IMG/VR virus record: IMGVR_UViG_3300006875_000082
Coordinates: 1-32,147 of that record
Reading direction: 5' to 3' (one strand)
Length of the DNA: 32,147 nt
From: a virus
A program made the position numbers and the translations under genes. Under the pieces are notes generated by a model. It saw nothing but the letters and a program-made list of their open reading frames with translations, had not been told where the DNA came from and did no database searches. This document shows, in pieces, positions 8,104-15,530 of the stretch (position 1 is its first letter; the number at the start of each line of letters is the position of its first letter).

Positions 8104-8763
8104 ATGGCGTCTGTTGGCATTTTCGAAACGCTTCGACAACGTATTCTCGACAGCAACGGGTTGCTCCCACAAGAACGACGAGCGATGCTCTGGTTTCGTG
8201 AGTATGCAACGACGTTGCGAGCATGGCAAAATAGCTACTCCAATCGGATCACCTACACGCAGTTAGCGAAAGACACATCCTACGCAAAACGGTTGGTGCC
8301 GGTGTCGCAAGCACGTCCCGGCCGACTGTACTTCTATGTCTACCAGCCTGAGCATGCAAGAACATTAGAATACTATGATCGGTTTCCGTTCACCCTTATC
8401 ATTGACCGCAGCCCGACGCACCTCTTGGGATTGAACTTTCACTACCTTGATAATCTGTATCGCGCTAAGTTATTTGATGCACTCTACACTCGCGCACGCA
8501 ACGTGCAAAAGAACCCGAAGACACCCGCAGACACGCTAAATACCTATATCGCAGTTGACTACGATCTGTTAAATGGTGTGCGACGGTTTGCGCCGTTTCG
8601 GCCATGCATTCATTCGTATCTGCGAAAGAACATCCGCACACCCTTGCTGCAAGTGGGCGAAAGTGAATGGGATATCGCATTGTTCCTGCCTGTGGAGCGA
8701 TTTGCAAAAGAAACACGCAGCACGGTGTGGGCAGAGTCACGAAAGAAGATTACACGAGGATAG
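8104..8763 (+). CDS. Conserved T4-type structural protein, possible DNA end protector (gp2-like)
   Basis: 219 residues. The pattern 'ARPGRLYFYVYQPEHA', 'YYDRFPFTLIID', 'LLGLNFHYLDNLYRAKLFDA', 'RFAPFRPCIHSYL' and C-terminal 'EWDIALFLPVERF' looks like a conserved family in T4-type phages. I cannot name its biochemical function from sequence. In T4, gene 2 (which protects packaged DNA ends from RecBCD) lies next to gene 4, as this one does, which makes gp2 the best positional guess. The family is usually smaller than T4 gp2 (274 residues). There is no spacer from the gp4 stop. An AAAAGG within the gp4 end serves as ribosome site. Confidence 0.5.
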   Translation: MASVGIFETLRQRILDSNGLLPQERRAMLWFREYATTLRAWQNSYSNRITYTQLAKDTSYAKRLVPVSQARPGRLYFYVYQPEHARTLEYYDRFPFTLIIDRSPTHLLGLNFHYLDNLYRAKLFDALYTRARNVQKNPKTPADTLNTYIAVDYDLLNGVRRFAPFRPCIHSYLRKNIRTPLLQVGESEWDIALFLPVERFAKETRSTVWAESRKKITRG

Positions 8764-8774
8764 AGCGCACGCGT

Positions 8775-9692
8775 ATGCCTAATCTACAGAAGTTTATGTC
8801 GGAGGTCGGTCAATACGGATTTCAGAAATCAAATTGGTTTGATTTCCGGATTAGCGCATTACCGTTTATTGATCCAAATTATGCCTCACGCAATCAAATT
8901 TATGGCCCTCAGTATGGAACAACACAATTCGGGTTTGAGAATTTCCTTCAACAAGGTTTAGTGTGCACGTCCGTTTCATTACCGGGTCGAGGGTTTGCGA
9001 CGGCCGATCAATCTATCTACGGGTTCACTCGCAAAGTTCCATATTTTAGTGAATTTCCCCCACTCTCATGCACATTCGTTGTGCCCATTGGGCCTGATGG
9101 AACAAATTTTGGTGCATCATACTTTAGAGCATGGATGAATCAAATACAAAATGTGCCGCAAAATGAAACAAGCCAAGAAACCGTTGACGTGGGGCAAGGC
9201 GCATTCGATATGGCATTTCCGGAGACGTATTATGCGGAAGCGGAAATCCGCCAGTACAGTTTTATTGATGTGAGTCAAACGGATACAACCGCTCAAATCA
9301 ATATGCACACCAATACGCTGAACGGTTCGTCTACACTGGGAAGAGCCGCAACAACATTTGCAGATGCGTATCTGAGCAAAAATGAACCATCGAACCCAAA
9401 TGCTGGGCAAACCATTCGACAAGTATCATTACGACATCGGTTTTATCAACTCTATCCGGCATCGATTGAAGCCACGCCATTAAATTGGGCCGATACGGAT
9501 TCTTTCACGCAGATAACAGTCACATTCAACTATAGTTATTGGGTGGATATGGGATTGTCCGCAGATACGGAAGATAATATCTTAGCATATTCGCGTGGTA
9601 AAGACGGCACGCCGTCGAAGATTGAAAAGTTTTTTGGCACACTGAAAGACGCTGCATTAGACGAAGCTCGATTCCGTGGATGGATTAAATAA
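8775..9692 (+). CDS. 19: Tail tube protein, gp19-like, enlarged
   Basis: 305 residues from ATG 8775, about twice T4 gp19 (163). The tube fold is visible at both ends: 'CTSVSLPGRGFATADQSIYG' and 'FTRKVPYFSEFPPLSCTFVV' in the first half, then 'FYQLYPASIEATPLNWADTD' and 'ITVTFNYSYW' near residues 240-275. Between them lies an extra stretch of roughly 90-100 residues rich in Asn, Thr and Gln that may decorate the tube or lie in its wall. The frame is open back to 8667, but the longer start would overlap the previous gene by about 100 bases. ATG 8775 follows GAGGA at 8756-8760 and gives the expected N-terminus. It sits just before the gp26/PF12322 gene, as tube genes often precede tail chaperones. 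Confidence 0.8.
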   Translation: MPNLQKFMSEVGQYGFQKSNWFDFRISALPFIDPNYASRNQIYGPQYGTTQFGFENFLQQGLVCTSVSLPGRGFATADQSIYGFTRKVPYFSEFPPLSCTFVVPIGPDGTNFGASYFRAWMNQIQNVPQNETSQETVDVGQGAFDMAFPETYYAEAEIRQYSFIDVSQTDTTAQINMHTNTLNGSSTLGRAATTFADAYLSKNEPSNPNAGQTIRQVSLRHRFYQLYPASIEATPLNWADTDSFTQITVTFNYSYWVDMGLSADTEDNILAYSRGKDGTPSKIEKFFGTLKDAALDEARFRGWIK

Positions 9693-9716
9693 TAACTTTC
9701 TCTGAGGTGATACACA

Positions 9717-10481
9717 ATGGCACTCCCTAAACTGACGACGCCGGAATATACCATACAATTATTAAGTCTTGCGAAACCGGTTCGGTTTCGACCCTATCTT
9801 GTGCGCGAAGAAAAGATTCTGCTCATGGCACAACAGGGTGAGGATAAAAAAGAAATCGAGAGTGCCGTCAAGCAGATTTTGCGTGCTTGCACGTTTGACG
9901 CGGTTGATATAGATGCGCTGCCATCATTTGATCTGGAATATCTGTATCTGCAACTGCGGGCCCGCTCAGTGAACAATATCATTGAGACGCGGTTCCAGTG
10001 TCAGAACATTGTGCGAGGTCTTTCTGAGGGAGAGCCGCTTCTCAACGCAAATGATGACGGTCGGTGTAAGACGCTCGTCACCGTGCAAGTCAATTTAGAC
10101 GACGTGCGAGTACAGACGACTGAAGGGCATACCAAGCAGATCATGATTACCGATGATATTGGATTGGCGTTGCGCTATCCGACCGCGGCGGTGCTGGATA
10201 CATGGGTCAATGAAGCGTCAACGGGATTAGCGGTATTACGCGTACTGAATGAATGTATCGAACATGTGTACACTGCCTCGGGTGACGTTTATGAGTTTCG
10301 CGATCAAACGGAACAAGAGCGTCAAAATTTTATTGAATCGTTAAGCGTATCGCAGTTAGAAAAAGTGAGCGCGTTTTTTCAGACAATGCCGGTACTTTCA
10401 CATTCGGTGCCGTTTCGATGCCCGAAATGCGCGTATGAAGAGACGATCACACTACAGGGGCTTGACAGTTTTTTCGGATAG
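9717..10481 (+). CDS. 26: gp26/PF12322-type baseplate hub or tail assembly chaperone
   Basis: 254 residues. 'KPVRFRPYLVREEKILLMAQ', 'VDIDALPSFDLEYLYLQLRA' and the closing 'FRCPKCAYEETITLQGLD' (a CxxC pair) match the T4 'base plate protein' family PF12322, which includes gp26. T4 gp26 promotes hub assembly and is not in the final particle. GAGGTGAT lies six bases before ATG 9717. The gene ends in a T TTT TTC slippery run followed by a strong hairpin, so a fraction of ribosomes should shift to -1 and add 65 residues (see 10469-10504 and 10475-10672). The position between tube and tape-measure genes is that of the lambda G/GT tail chaperone, so a chaperone role is more likely than a structural one. 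Confidence 0.8.
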   Translation: MALPKLTTPEYTIQLLSLAKPVRFRPYLVREEKILLMAQQGEDKKEIESAVKQILRACTFDAVDIDALPSFDLEYLYLQLRARSVNNIIETRFQCQNIVRGLSEGEPLLNANDDGRCKTLVTVQVNLDDVRVQTTEGHTKQIMITDDIGLALRYPTAAVLDTWVNEASTGLAVLRVLNECIEHVYTASGDVYEFRDQTEQERQNFIESLSVSQLEKVSAFFQTMPVLSHSVPFRCPKCAYEETITLQGLDSFFG

Positions 10482-10504
10482 GGCAGAGCCACGAAACTCT
10501 GCCC
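10469..10504 (+). promoter_or_regulatory. Programmed -1 ribosomal frameshift signal
   Basis: The zero-frame codons AGT TTT TTC contain a canonical -1 slippery heptamer, T TTT TTC (10469-10475). Five bases later starts a perfect 8-bp GC-rich hairpin, GGGCAGAG (10481-10488) with CTCTGCCC (10497-10504) and an 8-base loop. The zero-frame stop TAG (10479-10481) lies between the two. Slippery run, spacer and stem match the standard arrangement. There is no T-tract after the stem, so it is not a simple terminator. A shift enters a 65-codon frame with no credible start of its own. Confidence 0.8.
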
Positions 10505-10672
10505 AACTATTATACGCTGAACTTTAATCTGATTAAACATCATGGATTCTCATTGACAGAGTTGGAAGATATGCTCCCGTTCGAACGAGATGTATATGTC
10601 GTGCTACTGCGTCAGTGGCTCGAACAACAAGAAGAAATCGCTAAACGACAAGCGCAACAAGCACGACGATAG
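10475..10672 (+). CDS. -1 frame extension of gp26-like protein (GT-type fusion part)
   Basis: 65 codons in the -1 frame relative to the gp26-like gene, ending at TAG 10670-10672. The sequence is protein-like from the shift point: 'NYYTLNFNLIKHHGFSLTEL' then 'EDMLPFERDVYVVLLRQWLE' and a charged Gln/Arg-rich tail, resembling the small ORFs that follow gene 26 in other T4-like phages. The only in-frame ATG (10571) would drop the first half, and no ATG, GTG or TTG with a ribosome site lies near the left end. The frameshifted product would be about 318 residues (253 + 65). By analogy with lambda gpGT, the extension would contact the tape-measure protein encoded next. Confidence 0.7.
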   Translation, partial: RIGQSHETLPNYYTLNFNLIKHHGFSLTELEDMLPFERDVYVVLLRQWLEQQEEIAKRQAQQARR

Positions 10673-10686
10673 GAACACTAACGCGT

Positions 10687-12891
10687 ATGGCAGATACCAA
10701 ATTCGCAGAACTTAAAACCGCGATTCGACAAGCAGAATTGCAGCGAGAGATTGCCGATTTACCGTCGTCGCCCAAAGCATTGCGTACGCTCATCACCATT
10801 CTTTCTGAGCAAGGTTCCGCAATCCTGAAGACGGACACAGGGTTCGGATATCTTCGAGCGATTACCTCCGTCACGAAGACTTTGGAAGATGTTCCGCCGC
10901 GGCTGTGGGGAAACGCCACACAAGAAATCGAATATATTCTGAGCTTTGCTGACAGAGACTCCTTTCTTGCACCAGATGAACTAGAAGTGCTAAAGAGCAC
11001 CGCGCAGGCACTGACGAGAGAGATCACGCGTCAATCGAGACTCGCAGTTCGCACCGCTGGAATGCTGGCGCGAGGCGTCAAGCGCCTTGGTGAGGGAATA
11101 CTGGAGCGCGGTGCCGGTTCGCAAAACATCGTCGTTCGCATGGGTTCGAAGTTAGCACTCGCTTCGATTGAGCGTCGGCGCACCACCAAGGAAGTGGGTA
11201 AGGAGTTTGCGCGAACCCGCGCCGGAGCATTAGGCGCCATCAGCAGCTATCGCACTCCCTTCGCGCCGTTGGGGGGTTCTCCGCTCGGTAACACGAATGG
11301 CGATAGTTTCAGTAGAGTACCTACAGGAACAGCAAGTGGCGAGGCCACCCAACTTCGTCTCCCTATTGAGTTCGAACAACTCAGTGAACTGAAAAAGATC
11401 AATAGAACACTTGTTCGTCAAATCGGAGTTGCTGAAAACATTGACGAAGAGAACGACAAGCAACGCGCAATTGAGCAAAGTCGTTTAGGCTTTGGAGAGA
11501 TGGAAAGGGGGATTGAAACGCCTCGAATGACATTGGCGAGCATTTCTTCCGCCTCTACATCTACCACTAAAACGCCGTCTGGAAGTATATTCAGCGATTT
11601 ATTGAAAGTGTTCAGTGAAGGTATCGGTGGGGTATTAAAAAATATTATGCCTTTTGGTGAAGCTCTTGCTGGTGTAATTCCTGCGGCTCTTGGTGCGGCG
11701 CCGGCTCTTTTGGGAATAACCGCGGCCGCCTACGGTGTAAAAAAAGTTATGGATATGTATAGTGCTTATAAAGGCTATACCGAAGGGCAATCACAACTTG
11801 TTAAAGACCAAGCAGTCGGAGCAGGAATTGACGCTAAAAACATAGAAAGAAGTCGCAAACTTGCCATCGAGAGAGCAAAGGCATTGGGTGAGAACCCAGA
11901 TGCTCCGGGTGGCGCATTTCTTTCACCAACATTTTATCTTAGTAAAACGAATAAAATGGGGATATTCAAACCCGGTTCCGCAGAACTTTTACCGGGAAAA
12001 GAATTACCAAGTAAAGAAGCCGCACCTGCACCACTTACACCATCACGTGTATTTGGAGCAGAAATGCTTCCCGCACCGCCGATGACACCATCACAAATCA
12101 GCGGCGGGGATATGCAGTATAATTTGCGTCAATCGTTGGCGTCGCAAGGTATTCTTGATCCAAAGGCACAAGCAAACATTTTTGCTCAAATACAGGGTGA
12201 ATCGCAATTTGAATTGAAAGATGAGTCGCTGAATTATAGCCCTCAACGATTGTTTGAATTGTTTGGTGTGGGAAATAAATTTGGCAATAAAGTTCGTTTG
12301 AAAACAATAAAGGATGCGGAAAAAATTGTTGCACAAGGCCCTGTTGCCATCGGCAATCTTCTGTACGGTGGCCGAATGGGAAATGCGAGTAGTGAAGGAT
12401 TCTTATATCGAGGTCGTGGTTATATCCAACTGACAGGAAAAGACAATTATAAGCGCGTCGGTGATATGATTGGTGTCGATCTCGTTACGCAACCAGATTT
12501 GGTCAACGACCCCATTATCGGCGCTCAAGTGGTGGCGGCATATTATAAAATGCGGGCGGGGAAAACTGGAGATTTGACTGATATCAGTGCCGTCAATCGA
12601 ATGACGGGTTTTGCGACAGGTAGTAAAGAAGGCGCACGTCGTATGCAGAGTAGCGCGGATTTCTTATCCTCATTCAATGTGGAACCGAGTGTGAATCGCA
12701 ACGCCTTCCCCGTCAGTACACTGACTGGTGCACTCACGTCACAAGGGCAGAATGTGATGGTAATGAATGCGCCGACGATGGCGCCAATTGTGAATGTGCA
12801 GGGAGGCGGATCGACAGTCGTACCGATGCCGATCCGTACGGAGCCGTTAGAAAATACGTTACTCGCGCTGACGCGTTTGAACTATGTGTAA
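10687..12891 (+). CDS. Tape-measure-like hub protein with C-terminal GH19 lysozyme domain
   Basis: 734 residues. The N-terminal two thirds are helical and charged, with a strongly hydrophobic stretch at about 319-355 ('GVIPAALGAAPALLGITAAA'). This is the usual make-up of a tail tape measure, and the gene follows the tube and chaperone genes. Residues about 478-690 form a GH19 chitinase/lysozyme-like domain: 'IFAQIQGESQFE' with the likely catalytic Glu505, 'DESLNYSPQRLFELF', and the hallmark 'YRGRGYIQLTGKDNY' at 574-588. The enzyme could cut peptidoglycan glycan strands as the tape is ejected. T4 gp29, the tape measure of T4, has no such domain. ATG 10687 is preceded by AGGAAC 10 bases upstream. 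Confidence 0.75.
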   Translation: MADTKFAELKTAIRQAELQREIADLPSSPKALRTLITILSEQGSAILKTDTGFGYLRAITSVTKTLEDVPPRLWGNATQEIEYILSFADRDSFLAPDELEVLKSTAQALTREITRQSRLAVRTAGMLARGVKRLGEGILERGAGSQNIVVRMGSKLALASIERRRTTKEVGKEFARTRAGALGAISSYRTPFAPLGGSPLGNTNGDSFSRVPTGTASGEATQLRLPIEFEQLSELKKINRTLVRQIGVAENIDEENDKQRAIEQSRLGFGEMERGIETPRMTLASISSASTSTTKTPSGSIFSDLLKVFSEGIGGVLKNIMPFGEALAGVIPAALGAAPALLGITAAAYGVKKVMDMYSAYKGYTEGQSQLVKDQAVGAGIDAKNIERSRKLAIERAKALGENPDAPGGAFLSPTFYLSKTNKMGIFKPGSAELLPGKELPSKEAAPAPLTPSRVFGAEMLPAPPMTPSQISGGDMQYNLRQSLASQGILDPKAQANIFAQIQGESQFELKDESLNYSPQRLFELFGVGNKFGNKVRLKTIKDAEKIVAQGPVAIGNLLYGGRMGNASSEGFLYRGRGYIQLTGKDNYKRVGDMIGVDLVTQPDLVNDPIIGAQVVAAYYKMRAGKTGDLTDISAVNRMTGFATGSKEGARRMQSSADFLSSFNVEPSVNRNAFPVSTLTGALTSQGQNVMVMNAPTMAPIVNVQGGGSTVVPMPIRTEPLENTLLALTRLNYV

Positions 12892-12892
12892 C

Positions 12893-12913
12893 GGGTAGAC
12901 GGAACGTCTACCC
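12893..12913. terminator. Hairpin between convergent late genes
   Basis: Perfect 8-bp stem GGGTAGAC (12893-12900) / GTCTACCC (12906-12913) with loop GGAAC, directly after the plus-strand stop and overlapping the last codons of the minus-strand gene. The T-run is short (TTT), so it may act as a bidirectional, weak terminator or as an RNA 3' end protector. Confidence 0.55.
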
Positions 12914-14311
12914 TTTGAACTTCAGATAATCATGCACGGCAAGAATACTGGAATCCGCATCCGTAATCTTTGCCTGCACCCATGCAGGCAGTTCACCCGC
13001 TGTTGCGAGCATCTGCTTCAGCGCATCCGCCCGAGCGACTAACGACGACAGTTGTGCATGCGCCATTGACGTATCGTCATCGCCGTTGACGTCTTCGTGC
13101 ATTCGCACATCTTTTGCAGATTCCGACTTGCCTTTGTGATAGAGATTCCACGCAGTCGCATACAGCACCTCGTCACCGCGGTCGCCATACTCTTTACGGA
13201 ACCGCGCCTTGTTCTTGCGAATCCAATCTTCCATGCCCGGAGGGCCCACTTCGGAAACGTACTGGCCCGGCAGTGCAGGTTTGACCTCGACGGTTTCGGG
13301 TTGTTCACGGAGATGATCTTTGAAAGAAGGCACTGACATGGTAGTATGCTCCTGTTGTTTGAAATATTGCACTTGGCGATCGCGTTTTTCCGCTTGCGCT
13401 TTAGTCGGATAGGTACCGAGATTTTCCCCCGTCTGTTTAGAAACGAGTCGGTACCCATCTTTCACTTTGACGATATGCTCGTTCATCGAACGCATCGGCA
13501 CCACATCTATCTGCTCTTCGTATTCGTCGTCGCTATCCTTACCCCACACGCGCCCCTTGTTGTGCGCGACACATTTTGCGCACACGCGGTCACCACGCTG
13601 AAACTCTTTTGAAGACAGTTTATGGCCACACTGTTGACAGTTGGGATTGCGTTCCCATGCTTCGGATTGGCCCGGCGTATCGTGCTTGTAGATCTTGACG
13701 AGTGAATCCGTGCCCCACTCACGATCCGCAGGCGTGTTCGATTCTTGCGCGGGTGTTTTTCCGGCACGCTTCATTGCAATCGCAATAGCCGCTTGTTGCG
13801 CAGGAGACGTCGCCTCATGCTGCTCAGACGACCACCCGCCACCATGTTCTTTGTACCACTTAGCCGCCCACCCGTTGGCATACGCAGACGGGTATACGTC
13901 GAATTTTGATTTTGCGAGGCTTTTTGCTTTCGACCACAGTGCAGGGTTGGTGGGCGTATTCTTTTCAACAATAGTGGCGTCGTCAATTCGATTACTAACC
14001 GGTCGTGGTGCGCCTCCGGTACCCTTTCGGTCTGTCACCGGATCCTGTGTCTTTTTACGTTTGACCGCATTTGCAATTGCTTGTTTGCCGCCCTGTGCGC
14101 GAAGTTGTGCCGCTTTCTGTGTGGAGAGACACTTTGGTTTTCCTTCACCGGCGCCACCGCGGTCTTCCGCGTCGCCACATTTCCCAATGCGCTCACCTTT
14201 GGTGTTGTACCGATCCCATCCGCCGCCGCCGACGCCTCCCTCTTTCCCTTTACCAAACCAATTGCGAAGGTCTTCGTCGAGGTGTGCTGAAAATGTGGGA
14301 ATCTTAGACAT
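12908..14311 (-). CDS. DUF5872-like multidomain phage protein, function unknown
   Basis: 467 residues. The start contains 'LRNWFGKGKEGGVGGGGWDR' and 'YNTKGERIGKCGD', a DUF5872-type segment. Further on come 'YPSAYANGWAAKWYKEHGGG' (about 140-160), a zinc-ribbon-like 'CQQCGHKLSSKEF...CAKC' (about 228-250), a 'GYRLVSKQTGENLGTYPT' strand unit and a final helical part. The make-up suggests several small nucleic-acid- or core-binding modules. Similar proteins are found near head genes in cyanophage-like genomes, but I cannot assign a role. The TAAATA box ends six bases before the ATG, so it should be a late, leaderless gene. A second GAxxF-type motif, 'TMSVPSFKDHLRE' at about 330, echoes the N-terminal 'MSKIPTFSAHLDE' and may mark an internal duplication. 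Confidence 0.6.
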   Translation of the reverse strand: MSKIPTFSAHLDEDLRNWFGKGKEGGVGGGGWDRYNTKGERIGKCGDAEDRGGAGEGKPKCLSTQKAAQLRAQGGKQAIANAVKRKKTQDPVTDRKGTGGAPRPVSNRIDDATIVEKNTPTNPALWSKAKSLAKSKFDVYPSAYANGWAAKWYKEHGGGWSSEQHEATSPAQQAAIAIAMKRAGKTPAQESNTPADREWGTDSLVKIYKHDTPGQSEAWERNPNCQQCGHKLSSKEFQRGDRVCAKCVAHNKGRVWGKDSDDEYEEQIDVVPMRSMNEHIVKVKDGYRLVSKQTGENLGTYPTKAQAEKRDRQVQYFKQQEHTTMSVPSFKDHLREQPETVEVKPALPGQYVSEVGPPGMEDWIRKNKARFRKEYGDRGDEVLYATAWNLYHKGKSESAKDVRMHEDVNGDDDTSMAHAQLSSLVARADALKQMLATAGELPAWVQAKITDADSSILAVHDYLKFKG

Positions 14312-14317
14312 GTACGT

Positions 14318-14323
14318 TATTTA
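14318..14323 (-). promoter_or_regulatory. Late promoter box (TAAATA) for the DUF5872-like gene
   Basis: Minus-strand CCTAAATAACGTACATG. Six bases lie between the box and the ATG, so a T4-like start coincides with the start codon. Confidence 0.5.
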
Positions 14324-14327
14324 GGAA

Positions 14328-15086
14328 CTATAGATTCGGAAAGCACGAAAGATCCACATCGTTCTTTTGAATCGTAACGCCGCTTCCTTTTTTGAGAGGG
14401 CCGATGTTGTACGGCGATTTTTGACGCACACGGAAACTCATCTCAAACGTGAACTGATACGCACCGCCGCCTTTACTCTGCACACGCGCTCGCCAACCTG
14501 CTTCCGCAGACGTCGAGAACAACGGCACATTCTTCAACTTCAGGGGATTGTCAGTGCCGAACAAATAGAATCCATGCGTACCGATGTTCACATAGAATGT
14601 GTCTTTTTTATTGTAGTACTCTTCGATTTTTTTAGCCGGAATCGAACCCTTTAGTTCAGGGAACAGTTTATGGTCGCGTTCGTATTGTGCTCGTGGATTG
14701 TTCTTATACTTCCCCACGCGCCCCTGCCATGCTGCGTCTTGAAACTCTTTATCAACTTTCCATGGCGTATTGTTCCATTGCTTTCCGATGATCTTGAACA
14801 GACCGACAAATTCTGCCAACTCTTTGATAAACTGCTTTTCTTTTTCTTCCGGATCAATATTTCCAAACCCCCACTTTTTTGTTTTGGGGTTATACTTTAG
14901 CACTAAAGAACCCGCAGAGGCATCCGTGATCTTTAGTTCACAACCCGCTTTCGTCTTGTTATATTTGAGCATCAAGTCAGGCTGACCGTGACCAGCACCC
15001 GCCGGTTTAAACTCCGCAGGTACTAATTTATACGGTTTGAGATACTCCGCCACATTTTCTTCGTAAACAAAACCTTGCTGTGCCAC
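14328..15086 (-). CDS. PD-(D/E)XK nuclease-like protein
   Basis: 252 residues. 'GHGQPDLMLKY' (Asp37) followed 12 residues later by 'GCELKI' (Glu50-x-Lys52) is the core of a PD-(D/E)XK nuclease fold. The remainder is basic and aromatic, ending in a beta-rich 'YQFTFEMSFRVRQKSPYN' region. No specific family is recognised; a role in DNA processing or packaging is possible, and loss of activity cannot be excluded. The start is GTG at 15086, with AAGGGGG five bases upstream. The late box at 15112-15107 gives a leader of about 15 bases that keeps this ribosome site. The gap to the next gene downstream (ATG 14311) is 16 bases. Confidence 0.55.
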   Translation of the reverse strand: MAQQGFVYEENVAEYLKPYKLVPAEFKPAGAGHGQPDLMLKYNKTKAGCELKITDASAGSLVLKYNPKTKKWGFGNIDPEEKEKQFIKELAEFVGLFKIIGKQWNNTPWKVDKEFQDAAWQGRVGKYKNNPRAQYERDHKLFPELKGSIPAKKIEEYYNKKDTFYVNIGTHGFYLFGTDNPLKLKNVPLFSTSAEAGWRARVQSKGGGAYQFTFEMSFRVRQKSPYNIGPLKKGSGVTIQKNDVDLSCFPNL

Positions 15087-15106
15087 ATTGCCCCCTTCTT
15101 GGAATA

Positions 15107-15112
15107 TATTTA
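15107..15112 (-). promoter_or_regulatory. Late promoter box (ATAAATA) for the nuclease-like gene
   Basis: Minus-strand CTGATAAATATATTCC, the closest match to the T4 late consensus TATAAATA in the window. Predicted start about 15 bases before GTG 15086. Confidence 0.5.
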
Positions 15113-15172
15113 TCAGTTTCCATACAGCACGTCAAGGGTTATCTGCCGTTATAGTTCTGCCACATTTTCCCC

Positions 15173-15201
15173 TTGACACGACGACGCACCTGCGGTATAG
15201 T
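15173..15201 (+). promoter_or_regulatory. Sigma-70 promoter, TTGACA-17-TATAGT
   Basis: -35 TTGACA at 15173-15178, 17-bp spacer, -10 TATAGT at 15196-15201. The expected start (seven bases past the -10) is 15208, one base before ATG 15209. No palindrome like those in the right-hand cassettes is seen upstream. Confidence 0.75.
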
Positions 15202-15208
15202 AGCATCC

Positions 15209-15478
15209 ATGTCAAAAACACGCACACACCATCAGACGCACGAAGAACCTTTCCGCAAAGAAACTACGGCAGAGTTTTTGGCTCGCGGCGGCACCATTAC
15301 CGTTGGCACTCCTGCCACTGGCATTCCCTGTGAGACGCACGAATTGATCGACCGTATTCTTGGCGCATCGTATGATGACGCGCTCACGCAACGTGTCTCG
15401 GCCTTTACCGTTGCCGCGGAGATTCGCAGTGCGATTGCCGAACATCCGCAGTCTATCACAGAACCCGAATACGTATAA
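15209..15478 (+). CDS. Small phage protein with FLARGG motif
   Basis: 89 residues, unknown function. 'TTAEFLARGGTITVGTPATG' near residues 19-38 carries the short FLARGGxI motif seen in many small phage proteins, and it is shared with the protein at 27409-27651. An upstream in-frame ATG at 15173 lies within the -35 box and cannot be transcribed from this promoter, so ATG 15209 is the start. With transcription predicted to begin at about 15208 the message is leaderless, and no ribosome site is seen. Confidence 0.6.
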   Translation: MSKTRTHHQTHEEPFRKETTAEFLARGGTITVGTPATGIPCETHELIDRILGASYDDALTQRVSAFTVAAEIRSAIAEHPQSITEPEYV

Positions 15479-15513
15479 CCTATATACTAACGAATGCATT
15501 AGTGCTTCCATCA

Positions 15514-15522
15514 TGATAGAAT
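15514..15522 (+). promoter_or_regulatory. Extended -10 promoter (TGATAGAAT) before the glycosidase pair
   Basis: TG one base before TAGAAT (15517-15522) forms an extended -10 element; no good -35 box is present at 17 bp. Predicted start 15529, two bases before ATG 15531. Confidence 0.45.
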
Positions 15523-15530
15523 AGGTGTCT

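Noticed and set aside
8667-8774. Longer tail-tube start at 8667
   Set aside because: It overlaps about 100 bases of the preceding gene's conserved C-terminus and adds residues that do not look like the family.
10481-10504. Hairpin after the gp26-like gene as a simple terminator
   Set aside because: No T-run follows, it sits five bases after a slippery heptamer, and essential downstream tail genes would be cut off.
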